A stretch of DNA of 64,000 nt from Conoideocrella luteorostrata (taxonomy: Eukaryota > Ascomycota > Sordariomycetes > Hypocreales > Clavicipitaceae), in assembly GCA_032433595.1 (NCBI GenBank), contig JASWJB010000234.1, forward strand, positions 1 to 64,000. Direction: 5' to 3'. Positions 44,301 to 56,700 of this stretch are shown here, piece by piece (position 1 is the first letter of the stretch; every line of letters begins with the position of its first letter). The translations under genes and the position numbers were made by a program. The notes beneath the pieces are model-generated. The model saw only the letters and a list, made by a program, of their open reading frames with translations. It did not search any database and was not told the origin of the DNA.

Positions 44301-47300
44301 CATCTCATTTCATGGACTTTCGACTGACACCGAAGCGGCATGGAGCGAGCGCGGCGCGGTTGGAGTCTACGGCGGGCGATAATGACGAATGACGTGATTT
44401 ATGGCTTTGTGCAGTGACTGAGATGATGTATCATGGATTGTCCCGTCGCGGAGCAATGAAAGTTTCCTTACACCGTGGGTAACAGGGTGCCATGGCTGGT
44501 AACATCGTCTCCTGACGATCCGGTACCGCAAAAAAAAAAAAAAAACAAAGGCGTGATAACCTGGCTATTGGAAGGCAGAAACCTCTTCTTTCCGCGGGGC
44601 ATTCAGGCTTTACCGAATGACAAGCCAAGGATGATGGGAGGAGATACACCGGTGTGGACGAAAGACCAACTTTGAACTCGTTCTCACTGCGGAAATACTA
44701 AATTGCCAAACCACCCGAGTCCGATCCCTGCATATAGCTGTCAGATTTCATCTCTGCTACGTGCCGTCCCAATTTTACCAGATTTGACGCCTTCGCAATA
44801 GACAAAGGTTCAGCTCGATTATACTCAAGGACATGCTCAAATGATGGATCGTATAGTACGGAAACGATAACCCGGCAGAGCTCAAGTATCCGCCCCAAAG
44901 CAGCCGAGTTATGAGCAGAAACTTCAACACAAGCCTCGGATCAAATGGACTCGTCCCGTCTACTCTGTGTTGCAGGCGCTGGCTCTCAAAGTAAGCTTCC
45001 CCCCCCCCTTCTCGGGATCCTGTTCCTGAATCGGTGGCAGCCAGTGCGCGTCATTCAGCTTGGCATGTCTCACAAAAAAAAAACAAAAAAAAAAGAAGGG
45101 TCAGGGAAAAGGTCGAATGTGCTTCAAGTTGAGAGAATCTGGCATGTGAAAATGCGACCCAGCAATAAAATGCCTGGACCCGTTGTGGATCCAACGGCCC
45201 GATCAACAAGGGCAGAGAAAGCGTAGCACCAAAAGGAAGAGCCAAGAAGAGGTGGAGTTGTATGATCCAGGTAGAATTTACGTCGGCGTTGCCACCGTGG
45301 CTCATCGAAACCGGCTTGAAGAATACTCCGAGGTGGGCTCTTTACTACAACAAATCTAGGATTGAGGCTAGGAGGAGTTTACAAGCGCCTTCTTCGTAAT
45401 GTTGGTCGTGATGGTTTGCCACCCCGCCCTCCCTGCTTCATCCGACCCGAGGGATCGTGCATGCGGTACAATGTAGGCACGATCGAAATCCGAATCCGAG
45501 GCATTTCCAACGCCTCCCTTTTGCCTTCCTGCTTCATATCTGGCTAGTTGACGGGCGGGCTTGCTCCGGTTCCGTGATGTGTGCTTCCTAAAAAAGTCAA
45601 CAAGGCAAATGCTTCGAATAGCCGCGGTACGGGCATGGCGACGGTTCGGTGCTCAGCCGTTTCACTAACTAGCACCTACAATATTCTCGGAAAATCTCGC
45701 GCCTTTGTCGCTTTCTGCCGACTAAGAGGACTAATTGGCGATCGGATGAAATAAAAAATATAAAAATATATATAAAAAAAAGTCTTGGGGTAGAATATTC
45801 TCACAACACTCTAGCTCAAATAACTAACGATGATGTGTGCTGCCGGCCACGGTATGCGGTCGTTGACATTGCAACAGAGAATGTTCCCACAAATTCGCTG
45901 AGTTGTATAATTCATTCAGTTTTCGTGGTGTGACTGCCATGTCGCTCATTGGATGTGAACCCGCACCTCCATCATCACGGCGTCATATTGCGACACGGGC
46001 GATGTCATACGGCATCGTGCATACTGGACAGTTTTCATGGGCTCTATGTACAATATAACGCGTAGTAATTACTCTTGTCCCATATGCACTTTCAATTATA
46101 CGCTCAAAAGCCCAATACCAATGCCAATGCCAATGCCAATGCCAAGGAAGGGGGGCCGTTTGACCGCCAACTGTCAGTCCGTGCCCCAATAAGTCCGGTA
46201 ATTTGATGCCTCAAAACACATCGTACAACTAAAGAGTTTAGTCACTCATAGATAGGCTTCGACAATGTTACAGATAATGTGTCAGGTGTCGCATGACTGT
46301 CCAGCAACATGATAAGTAGAGAGAGAATGATTTGCTCTCGGACCGACCATCCACTATTTCTACATGACGGTGCCAAGTTTCTAGTTCAATTGAAGGCGAA
46401 GCTCCTTGGGCATGAAGGCTTATGATGCTATCGTTAACCCCCAATATCCCAATATGACGACTCACGGCATACGGGGAAGGGGGCCTCTGCTCTGACTTGC
46501 TGCATCGCACATATACGTATTGTATGCTCGCATGTAGTAATGGAACGAATGATCTGGGGCCCCATACGTCAAGGTTTCAAAAGTGCATGCATCCGAACGG
46601 CGCAGTCGTATCAATACCCTGGTTGGATGGAGCCCACTGTGCGTGCCTCTTCAAGGTGAGCATTGTCAAAGCCCACGCACGCATCCTTGGATAACGTAAA
46701 GCAGGTGACGGCAGGCAGTTCAAGGAACTTATTAGTCACACCACTCCGAACATTGGCGAGCGTGATTGGCCCGGGAGCCATGTGTCTGATAAGCCTAGCT
46801 TATGACGGCTGCACATCTTGATACTCAATAAACCTTGATGGGGGCGGGTTGAGCTGCCAGCCGCTTCTCCGTACTATCCAGCAGGTTTTCGTCTATTCCG
46901 ACTGACGTTGAGATCTGTCCCTGACCACTTGTTTTGTAACATAAATGCGAGCTACGGCGTATTTGAACATAAATTCCATGAAATGCGTGTTGCTTGTTTC
47001 CAATTGTACCCTGGTGATGCACCCTTTGTACCAAGATTGCCGCTCAATTGCTTCCCGAATAATGTACGTTGTGCAAGAAGCACGCAAGCACGATATACTA
47101 TGAGTCAAGCCCGAATTTTGGCCCACCCCGGCAGAGTAGCTCCTGGATGCATGCATGGCCGCATGCTGCATGCGTCAGTGATGTGCTGATAAATAGAAAA
47201 AGAACAGACACCGCATTCCGTACACCTCCGTGGGGCTCGCTGATTGGCGTCAATTTGGAAGTTCTCGTAGCCCGCAGCTTCTCATACACGCTCCTGATAC

Positions 47301-48379
47301 GACGTGCTGTGGCGGTTGGCTGGGGATGCATGTATCTTGATAGGGGGGCTTTCACATGCCAAACCGCGCAACCAGGTAACTAACCCAGCTTAGTGCTAGC
47401 CGTGCCTCATGGACCATCAACAGCCGCTTCGAAAAGGCAGCAGAGATGCAACAAGCCAACAAGGGTCGGTGTGGCTAAAATATAGTGGCCAATTGAGGTC
47501 CCGCACTGATGGCGAACTGGATCGTCCGCGGGGCAGTCGACGGGCGATAGCAGGATTAAGATTATTGTACTCCGTACGGAGTGTTTGGTCACCACCCGTA
47601 TGCCATTGGACACCTGGCATGGTCTGCATGGAGCAGTCTATTACTCAATGGCATCCTGTGAACGGCGAAGATGTGCGTGGCTGAAGATGTGGACGAAGAC
47701 GACGTAGACGAGGACGTGGATGAAGTGGGAGGCGACAGTGTGGCCCGAAATGACGGAGACCACCACGGACGGACAGTACGAGAGAAGAGGAGAAGCAGAC
47801 AGCTGCCGTACCAAAAATATGCATTATGGCACTGTCGACCCGTCCAGAGGGCCCATATTTGCTGCCACACACCACCACCCCTTGTCGTATGGGACCTTTC
47901 TTTCAATCTTTCAAGTCTGCCACTCTCTACAAACAGTTAGTTAACCTGGCACTGGTTAGTAGCTACCAAGGCGCCCCCTTGTCTGGTGTATGGGCCGCTT
48001 TCACATGCTTGTCGCACCACCACCACCAACACACCACCACCAACACCACCACCTCTGCAAAGGCCAATGCCTGATTTCCCATGCAGACAATTCGTGGCTC
48101 TGAGCACGTCGTTTGTGCCGTTTCCTGCCTGGCATGTAAAAAAGTGCCTTGATAGAGCGTCAGGCCCACGTCAGTTGCTGTGTGGCGTTTCCGATCGAGG
48201 TCCATCCTTTTTAAATATTGACTTTCCCCATCTACACAGCTGGACCATTCTTTCCTCCCTCTCTTCCTATATCTTTTCCCATTTGCAAAACCGCGCACGC
48301 AGTTCTCCAATATAACAAGCTCTAATCATCTTCGCCCTCGCACAAATCCGTTCACAGCTTACCACACATTACATTCGCC
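41301..48379. other. Gene-poor 7-kb region
   Basis: I find no gene with a recognisable domain or a convincing spliced model. Noted items are poly-A (44530-44545), a CCAATG hexamer repeat (46112-46147), TACTCCGTA at about 43,256 and 47,569, an interrupted GGTTCGG/CCGAACC palindrome (44260-44275) and a CCA/CAC tract (48,025-48,060). The last 200 bases are the promoter and leader of the perilipin gene. Confidence 0.55.
46112..46147 (+). repeat. (CCAATG)n microsatellite
   Basis: Six hexamer units, CCAATA first and CCAAGG last. Confidence 0.9.
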
Positions 48380-49040
48380 ATGGCTGTCTCTCAGGTTAAC
48401 GGCGACGTCTCGCCCAATCCCAACTCTGCTTTCCTCCAGGTATGTATGCAAGCAATGAACGCCACAATATCGGCCTGTTACACTCTCCCCCTCCACGGCA
48501 CAGTCAAGCGAGCATCGATGGGACTAACAGCGCGCTGTCTTGTTGTAGCACCTCCTCCACTACCCCTTGATCAGCGACAGCGTTAAAACTGTCAAGTCCA
48601 ACGAGTTGGCTCAGCGGTCTCTCAAGCTTGGTGACTCTGCCTTTCAGACTTTCGCTGCCCCTGTTCTTCCCTGGCTCTCCAAGCCCTATGGCTATGTTTC
48701 GCCCTATGTCGCTCGCGCCGACTCTCTTGGTGACAAGACTCTCGACCGCATCGACGAGCGCTTCCCCGTCATCAAGAAGCCCACCAACGATCTTTACAAT
48801 GACACCCGCAGCCTGATCCTGCTCCCTTACAACAAGGGTATCGAGGGACGTGACCACGTCTTTCAGGTTTACGCCTCCGAGGTCAAGAAGACCGAACAGA
48901 AGGGCCTCGTTAGCCAGGGCAAGGCTGCCGTTACCACTGCTTTCGTTGTCAGCCACGAGACTCTGGGCTGGTTGAGCAGCTTCCTTGCTGCCAAGAAGAA
49001 GGAGGCTACCACCGCCGTCAAGGAGAAGACCAACCAGTAA
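48380..49040 (+). CDS. MPL1: Perilipin-like lipid-droplet protein (CAP20/MPL1 type)
   Basis: A 183-aa protein in two exons (48380-48439, 48549-49040) with a 109-bp intron from GTATGT to TTGTAG in phase 0 (AFLQ joined to HLLHYPLISDSV). The sequence HYPLISDSVKTVKSNELAQRS, FAAPVLPWLSKPYGYVSPYV, ADSLGDKTLDRIDERFPVIKK and the C-terminal ETLGWLSSFLAAKKKEA is characteristic of the single-copy ascomycete perilipin known as CAP20 in Colletotrichum and MPL1 in Metarhizium. These coat lipid droplets, protect triacylglycerol stores and support appressorium turgor in plant and insect pathogens. There are no signal peptide or transmembrane spans; amphipathic helices in the first half would bind the droplet. 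The symbol is assigned by family resemblance. Confidence 0.92.
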
Positions 49041-50625
49041 ACGCAACAATCTACGATACGCATACAACACACGTACCAAATCGAATACTCACCACCACTT
49101 TTACCGTCCTCTGTATGGAGATTTGTTGAGCTTGGCTGTTTCACACTTGTACCTTGCTTCTACTGGCGTTTATATTAAAAAAGCGACCCGCCCAATTCAC
49201 GGCTTTCATCTTATTGTCTGCGGGGGGTGTTTCGCTTGTTTACAGCCCCCAATGAGTCTGATTTAAGCACGACAGTGGCAAAAACACTTTTTGGTGGGGG
49301 ACTCATTATACCTCGGAATTTCTGGGCATAGCTAATCTGCATTTCACAACGACGTCATTTCTTTCTTGAAGTCCTGCATCAATCAACGGCTTCGTCTCGG
49401 AGCTATGTTTGGGAAGGGGGTTGTTTATATATCGTTGCATTGTGTTCCTCGACTTGAAACACCGCGATCTCATCTCCCGTCAATGGATAGCAAAAAATTA
49501 CCCAGCAGAGGGTATTTTACGGCCTTAGCAATGATGGTTAAGAGGAGCGAAGGTACATCAGATGAAATTCAATTAATAGACCAATTTACAAACTACGTAG
49601 TTGTTTCAATCCGAAAACAAAGACTGGATTTTCCTTTGATGATGGGTTGTTGTCTATGAAACCCAGCTCAGATAAGAAATGATTTGCACATGCAACATCA
49701 TTTCACATGCATGTGAAAACGTAGCAACCCACTTACTACGCTTGGCGAGCCTCAACATTTTTTTTCTGGGTCACTGCTAACTACGGAGTAGCCGCCCGCA
49801 GTCCCTGGCACATTCCACTGAATTGCAGATTTACGGAGTATGGTGCCCCCACGAGATAAATATAGTTTGTCTATCGTAGTCCACCTTGACTGTGCATCGC
49901 TGCTGGCATGTGATGGCAGCAACGTTGGGTTATTGGATGTGACTACTCCCTACGCACTGGGCGACTCTTATCTATTGGACAAACCACCCGCAATTGGTGT
50001 ATCGGTCAAAGTGAGGCCGAAACGATGCATGTACGTACGTACATGAGAGATTGCGTTCCCAGTCCGAAATCCGCCTTTGGCGATGACCGCTGAATGCCCA
50101 GAGTTGAGCCGTCGATTGGTACTTGATCCTGTTGGCTGATGCGCTCGGTTATGTGTCGTGCGGAAGTTGACGTCGCACAAAGAGTATGGCGCACGAAACT
50201 TTGTCCTACCAGCGCCACTGGCTGGGCTGGGCTTTCCATGACCTGTTGCTGGCACTACAAATGCTGATGTAAAGTTGACTAATGTGGGTCTTCCCTGCCA
50301 ATCAACCAATGAGAACCCGAGCTTTGGCAGCTGACTCCTCCAAGGAACACCCAGAGCTTTGTAACGGGATGATGACTTCGGTATGGGGTAAGCATTACTG
50401 ATTCCTCAAACGGCTCGAGGGGGTGACGATGATTGATTGATGAAATCGGGTTGGCAGCATCAAACGATTTCGAGTTTCTCATGCAGCACTTACAAAAGCC
50501 CTCATTCAATCTCTGCCAAATTCTTTGTCCTTCTGGCGTGTTCGCGCGACCGTGACTTACATTTCTTAACCCTCCTCCCCAGATACCTATATACTGCTCT
50601 CTGAGGAACCACTTAGTCGTTGCCG
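49041..50625. other. Intergenic
   Basis: No gene. Contains TACGGAGTA at about 49,782 and 49,833, and an 18-bp perfect palindrome CATGTACGTACGTACATG at 50028-50045. Confidence 0.6.
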
Positions 50626-51845
50626 ATGAAGCATTTTCGAAGCATCATCACAGCACTCACTGTTGGCATACTCTCCGCATTGATCCTGCCATATAACCAC
50701 TTCTACTCACTGCGAATCCCCGTCCCGCCCAAGGTCCTCAACTTTCTATCAATCACACAGCACAAAACCACACCCGACATATTTCAACAACCAACGCAGC
50801 AGAATCAGCATCAGCAACAACAACAGCACCATCTCTACGCCACGGAAATGTCCACCCCCCGCAACATCCGCAAGGCCTTTCTGGCCGTCGAGCAATCCGA
50901 AGGAGCAGGCGCCCGCGTCCGCCGATCCATCGGCACGGCCAACCTGCGCAACTTCTCGCCATTCCTTATGCTGGACCACTTCTCCATCGACCCTGGCGCC
51001 GGCTTCCCGGACCACCCTCACCGCGGCCAAGAAACCATCACGTACCTCCTCGAGGGGGCCACAGACCACGAGGACTTCGCGGGTAACAGAGGCACCCTCT
51101 ACCCCGGGGACCTGCAGTTCATGACCGCCGGGAGGGGCATCGTGCACGCCGAAATGCCCCACGACACGGGCGACGGCAAGCCCAACGTCGGACTGCAGCT
51201 GTGGGTTGACCTGCCCGAGAAGCTGAAGTCTTGTGAGCCGCGATATCGGGATTTGAGGGCCAGCGAGATCCCTTCTGTGGAGGTGGACGGCGGCAAAGCC
51301 ATCATCAAGGTCATTTCAGGACAGAGCCACGGTGTCGATTCTGTCAAGGACTTGGCCTACACGCCTGTTTGGATTTTCGACGTCATCCTCCGCCCTGGCG
51401 CCAAGGTGATACAGCCCGTGCCCCAGGGGTGGAATACATTCTCTTATGTTCTCGAGGGAAATGCGTGGTTTCGCCAGAGGGAATCCCTGAAGAAGGTTGA
51501 GCAATATCACAATGTTGTGTTTGAGCAAGGTGGCGATGTCATCCACGTTGAATCGGACCGAAATGCCGAACAAAACACCCGACTTGGTAAGTTTTTGTCT
51601 TGTTTTGTCTCTCTTTCTTTTTGGTCTCCGCCCTCTCATATTCACAAGCAACATTGATGCTAATCTCCTGCAAAGTAATTATTGCTGGCACGCCGCTGGA
51701 TCAGCAGGTTGTGCAGCACGGTCCATTTGTCCTCAGTTCCAAAGCAGGGGTGTATCAAGCCTTGTATGACTATCAAACCTTTTCGAATGGCTTCGAGCGT
51801 GCAAGGAACTGGGAGAGCGAAATTGGCAAACCAATGAGACAATAA
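50626..51845 (+). CDS. Pirin-family cupin protein with N-terminal extension
   Basis: A 376-aa protein in two exons (50626-51586, 51676-51845). The 89-bp intron has GTAAGT and CAAAG ends and splits a Val codon. The bicupin core begins at MSTPRNIRKAFLAVEQSEGAG. The metal-site residues are in FPDHPHRGQETITYLLEG (two His, Gln/Glu region) and GRGIVHAEMP (His, Glu). The second cupin has WNTFSYVLEGNAWF. Pirins bind iron and act as nuclear cofactors or quercetinase-like dioxygenases; which applies here is unknown. ATG 50626 adds 74 residues with a hydrophobic span (IITALTVGILSALILPY) and a Q/H-rich linker, suggesting a membrane or organelle form. The internal ATG 50848 gives the standard 302-aa form. 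Confidence 0.9.
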
Positions 51846-52657
51846 GTCGAGGTATCATAACGTGCGGAGGAATTGGCAAGAATTTTGTTTGGCCTGGCGT
51901 TTAATGAATTGTGCTTTGGTTCGGGACGCTGCACATGTATAAGTATGATGCACGAACTTTGCAAGTTGTAGTATATCCATTTTGATGCAATGAATAACCA
52001 AGTTTTCAACAATTAAAGTCACATTGCTCTATTGTCTGCCCAGTATTCTCTTACCTTGTCTACTGCGTGTGCACCTGCTTTTCCAATGGTCGGTCAGGTC
52101 ACACCTAGCACTTGAACGACAGAAGACGACGCATCTACAAGACAAGCACACGAAACTTCACCACAGATCAAAATGTTTAATTCCAAGAAATTATTGATTA
52201 ATATAGTCATTTTAATGAGAGCAAGAAAGCCAGACCCCTAACAAAGAACCAAGCCGGATTGCCGGGGTATCATAATCCACCGTAGACCGTAGCTCGTGTA
52301 CCGTATAGGAACTCGTACTCGGCTCGGCCCTATCTTAAAAAACCATTTTTGTTTCCGTCGTTATTGTAGACGTCGCAAACCAAATATCACATCAAAACCT
52401 GCACAACTGATCATCAACATTATTGTAAAGACAGATAAAACCACATGCATCATTAATTCCTTAGTAAACTCGAGGACAACTCATGTAGAGTTCACTTGTC
52501 TAGAACGTTTCCCTCCGAGATCAGCTTTTTGCAGAGTGCATCTTGTACCGATGAAGTTGATGACATGGTTCCCTGAGCTCCCAAGTATAAACGGGTATTA
52601 TGTATCAAAAATGTGCAACGTAAACATCGAAAAATAGGTGGGCAAAATTGCGGCGCC
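51846..52657. other. Intergenic between convergent genes
   Basis: No gene; 3-prime flanks of pirin and CFEM genes. Confidence 0.7.
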
Positions 52658-53708
52658 TTAGATGAAGAGAGCAGCGAGACCGGCAGCGGCAAGCAGGCCT
52701 GGAGCAGCGGTGACATGGGCCTAAGAGTCGTAGTTAGCATTAATTCAACACCTGCAAATCAACTTAGTACAGGAGACTTACGGCATAGCCCGAGCTTGTA
52801 GAGGAGGGAGCGCTGCTGGATTGGCTGCCGGCACCGTTGGAAGTCGTCGTGGGAGCAGATCCGGCAGTGGAAGACTCGGTGCCAGAGGGAGCCTGGCTAG
52901 CACCCGAGGTTTCAGTGCCGGAAGGTTGGCTCATTTGAGTGCTGAGAGTCACGACAACTTGGGAGCCGTTGGTAGTGTATGTGGTCACGGCAGCACCGCC
53001 GGAGCCGCCATCGGTACCTGAGATAGTGGAAGTGGCGACAGGAGTGGTGATAACCTTGCCATCCGTGCCAGTGGCAGTGCTGTAGATGGTCGTAACATGA
53101 GCACCACCAGCGCCTCCATTACCACCCTCGATTGTTGAAGTGGCAACGGGAGTGGTGATGACCTTGCCATCGGTACCGGTCAGAGTACTGAGGATAGTCG
53201 TGACTTGGGCAGAGCCGCCGTTACCTCCATTACCGCCACCACCCACAATGGTGGACGTGGCGACGGGAGCGGTGACAACCTTGCCGTCAGTACCGGTTGC
53301 GGTGCTGTAAAGGGTGGTAACCTGAGCACTTCCAGCGCCGCCGCTCTGAGAGGCTCCGCCGTGACCACCAGTAACCTCGACTCCAGCGCCCTGGCACACC
53401 TTCATGCCGTATTCAACAACCTTGGTAGCATCCTGTGTGCTGCAGATAGCGTGAGAGCAGTCGCGTAGGCCATAGATGAAATTGACGTTGCTGCACAGGC
53501 ACTTCAAGTCGCTCGCGTTGCAGCCAAGCTCCTTAGCCTTGTCGGGGGCCATCATGTTGTTGGCACAAGTTTGCTAACATGACAAAGTCAGTGTCTGAGT
53601 GATGTCATGTGGCCACATGTTGAAACTTACACCACACTGGGCAAGGGCAGCAATATCCTGAGCAGCAACAGCTGCGATCAGGGAGAAGGCGACAACAGCG
53701 GACTTCAT
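52658..53708 (-). CDS. CFEM-domain GPI-anchored cell-wall protein
   Basis: A 310-aa protein in three minus-strand exons (53708-53631, 53573-52782, 52720-52658); introns of 57 and 61 bp with GTAAGT donors and TTAG acceptors. Residues 1-17 are a signal peptide (MKSAVVAFSLIAAVAAQ). The CFEM domain carries all eight cysteines (QCGQTC, GCNASDLKCLC, DCSHAIC, KVCQ) with the Asp of the DLKCLC loop that binds haem iron in characterised members. The middle is three tandem units of about 40 residues (VTTLYSTATGTDGKVVTAPV with glycine-rich linkers), then an S/T-rich stalk. Exon 3 supplies AHVTAAPGLLAAAGLAALFI, a GPI signal. Likely role: cell-surface haem/iron handling or adhesion. Confidence 0.93.
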
Positions 53709-56700
53709 CTTGACTGTAGAGGAGAATTGTTTTGGATTGACAAAAACTGCAACAGGTAGTTAGCATGTGAGGTTTAATTTATAGATTTGCTGCGAAATAT
53801 GAGTTCATGAAAAGCGCACGTCATGGGCATTCCCCGTCGTATTTGCCGCGACTAATCGCGTAGGGAGGAGATGTAAGTGGATCATAAAGCGACGGAGGAA
53901 TGGAGACTGGAGTTCTAACTCGTCATTGCATCAAGGAGTTTTTGACACCATAGACTATTGCTCCATGCTCATTGGCGAGTAGTTTTCTAAAATAGAATGA
54001 CTCAATGAGAGCGACAAGTTGCGTATGGCGTACGGCGTGTCATGGCGCCAATGTTTTGAAGCGTCCTCGGCAATATAACATTGTGATCGTCCAGGGGGAT
54101 TTTGATATCGGTCTTGTTTCTCCATGCTGTTCTTTTTGCTTCTCGTAACGAGTGCAAATCATGATCCATTGGGGAGAAGTCAGGCAAGTGAAGGGATCAG
54201 TAGATTGATGGGAGAATGACGGCAGAGAGCATATCGCTGTAGCCAAATAAAACAGACAAAAGGAAACATTTTTGTGCAGGACCTACCGTTGATGCTAGAG
54301 GAACAGATGGGTGCTGATGACAAGGTGATGTCTGAGTATGCAGAGCTTGAACGTGTGTTGAGAGGAGTGAGGAAGAAATAAGAAACAGAGGGGCCAAGCG
54401 AGTTTTATGATTGCGGACGAGGACGAGAGGAAAGACGGTGACTTCATTGTGAAAAGCAAGGACTTAACTAGCGAGATGTCAGGCAGGTACAATACAGACG
54501 CCCGGCAACGTGTGCCACCTTGCACTTGGTACAGCTCATCACAGCTGGCGAGGCCTGGCGCAGCTGGGGCAGCTGGTGCAGTGGCCAAGCTCCGGCAATC
54601 GAGCTAACAGTTGAGCGGGTCAACTGGTGGATGGGGGCAACCAGGTACCGACGGACCAGGTACCGATGCTGGTCGCTAGGCTGGGCCATCTCCAAGTCTG
54701 CTCTGAAGGTAGCAGCAATGTGTGCTGCCCCACCTCCTCCCAACTTGTACGGAGTCGTTACATCACACACCTTTTACGACTCCCACGCCGCACCCACGCC
54801 CTAGGCCACCCCTTGCCGACTGGATCGTCCCAGCTCTCATCTCTTCTTTCGCAGCCGTGGGAAGTTTAAGCCGTTCATTCAAGTGTGGCTGCACAGCTTC
54901 CTGGACCAGCTGGTGATAGGAAGAAGCTGGCCTTACCCGGCAGGGGCTAGCCGGTATGCGCTAGTTACCCCTGGTACTTGTAGGTGTACAATACATGTCA
55001 TGCCGGTTTGGATGAGGAACGCTGCCCCACGACTCGGCCAAAAAATCCGACGCCCAACGATTGTTGCCCAGTTACCCAAGGTCTGAACATGCCCGAATCC
55101 TGCTGGGAGTACGGAGTACTAGGTGGACATGTGTCCTGGCTGCTCTCGTCGGTGAATTTTAGCTGACTACGGAGTGCCCAGAACTCTGTCATGAGTATCA
55201 ACCGAACAGCAAACTACGGGTAACCCGGTGCGGCCATGACCGAGGCTGGACGAAGCACGAACTACAAAACGGGGGAGGAGAGGCAAAGGATATTACGGAG
55301 TACACGGGTGCTCCGTCATTTCCACTGGAGCACGGTTGTATCAAGTAGCGGCGGTCCTGGATTGTACGGGCGTGGTACGGAGTACATGCATCACGGACGA
55401 GTTTGGACTACAAGACGTACTTCCCACACAGTAGTCGTTGTCTTTTTCATTTTTCTCCCACCTGGCGATAGGCGATAGCTACCATTACACACTTGTATGC
55501 TTATTCTTGCTTCTCGCATCATGTGGCAGGCAAGGTGCATCGAAAAGCTGCCGCATACCAACACTCAGTTGTCTCTCTCGGCCGTTTTAAAGGGATGTGG
55601 ACTACCTAGAAACAGGCCCACATGACACGATCTGAATACCGATCGAGAATGAAACGAGTTCTGGGGAAGGTGTCATGCTTATTGACAATAGTCCCGCAGA
55701 TATGCTGCCAATAACTTCGCTTGTCAACGACACTTGCGGGATAATCTTGATTTTCAATGGCCAGACCCTCCCTTGAAGCTGTTGAGGGAATCGTCTTGGG
55801 CAATATATGGATGGGTTTGGAGGGGATTTTTTTTCGGCTCATTTATTAATCACATCCTAGCAGCGAATTACTCATCTTGCCCGTCCAACGAGAACATCAG
55901 ACTAGCGGTCGTCCGAGATGTGCTTTCTAAACTTAAGGACTAAAAATGAAAAATGAAAGGAGGCCCAGAACAGCATTGTACACCGTACAGACATCAGTGC
56001 GCAGATTGCGAGAATTGCAAAGGGAACCGTCCAGAGGTAATCTTACTCTGCGCAGGGTGGCAAGACATGGCAGAAGTAGGGAAGAATGCTTTAGCGTTAC
56101 TTGAAGCTCTTAGTTTCGCGTGGGAAATGAGGTGTGAAGTCATATTTCTGCCAAGCTTCGATCGATTGGCGGCTTTGGGAGGGAAGGGAAAATTCCAGTG
56201 GATCGCCCGCACCTCCACTGTCTGACCCTGTCGTTTGGGGTGAGCTAAACATCAGGCCTGGGCTGTTCCGACAAAAAAGCTTACTGCGGCGCCACAGGAG
56301 CCACGCGCAGAGCTTCCCTTGGATAGCTGGGGTTCTGGGTTCGGGATGTGGCTCCTCTTGGCCTGTCTTATCGTCATGAAGCTCGCCAACGCCGAGAACA
56401 CTGCCGCATAGCGATCTTCTACGGAGCAGTTCGTGCTCCAAAAAGTACGGAGTAAGGACTGGGGGAATAGAAGGACGCGAGACGATATTAATAGCGATAA
56501 GTCTACGGAGTAACATCACGAAGAGACGACAGCAGCAGCAGACAGACCGCTTCGAAGCCCTAGCTGGGTGAGTAATGCGTTGGCATCTGCGCTCGAGCAC
56601 TGGACCCGTTCAACTGTCGAAGACTTACACGCCAGTTCTGACGGAGCAAGCCTTTTCAGAATAATTGCAGTGACCTTGTCTGCTCGGGCAATTAATCAAT

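Noticed and set aside
47671..47940. Acidic DVDEDD-rich open frame
   Set aside because: Reading of a GACGAAGACGACGT simple-sequence patch; no homology and no splice structure.
56097..56600. 167-codon minus-strand open frame
   Set aside because: Contains TACGGAGTA motif copies, and its composition is not protein-like.
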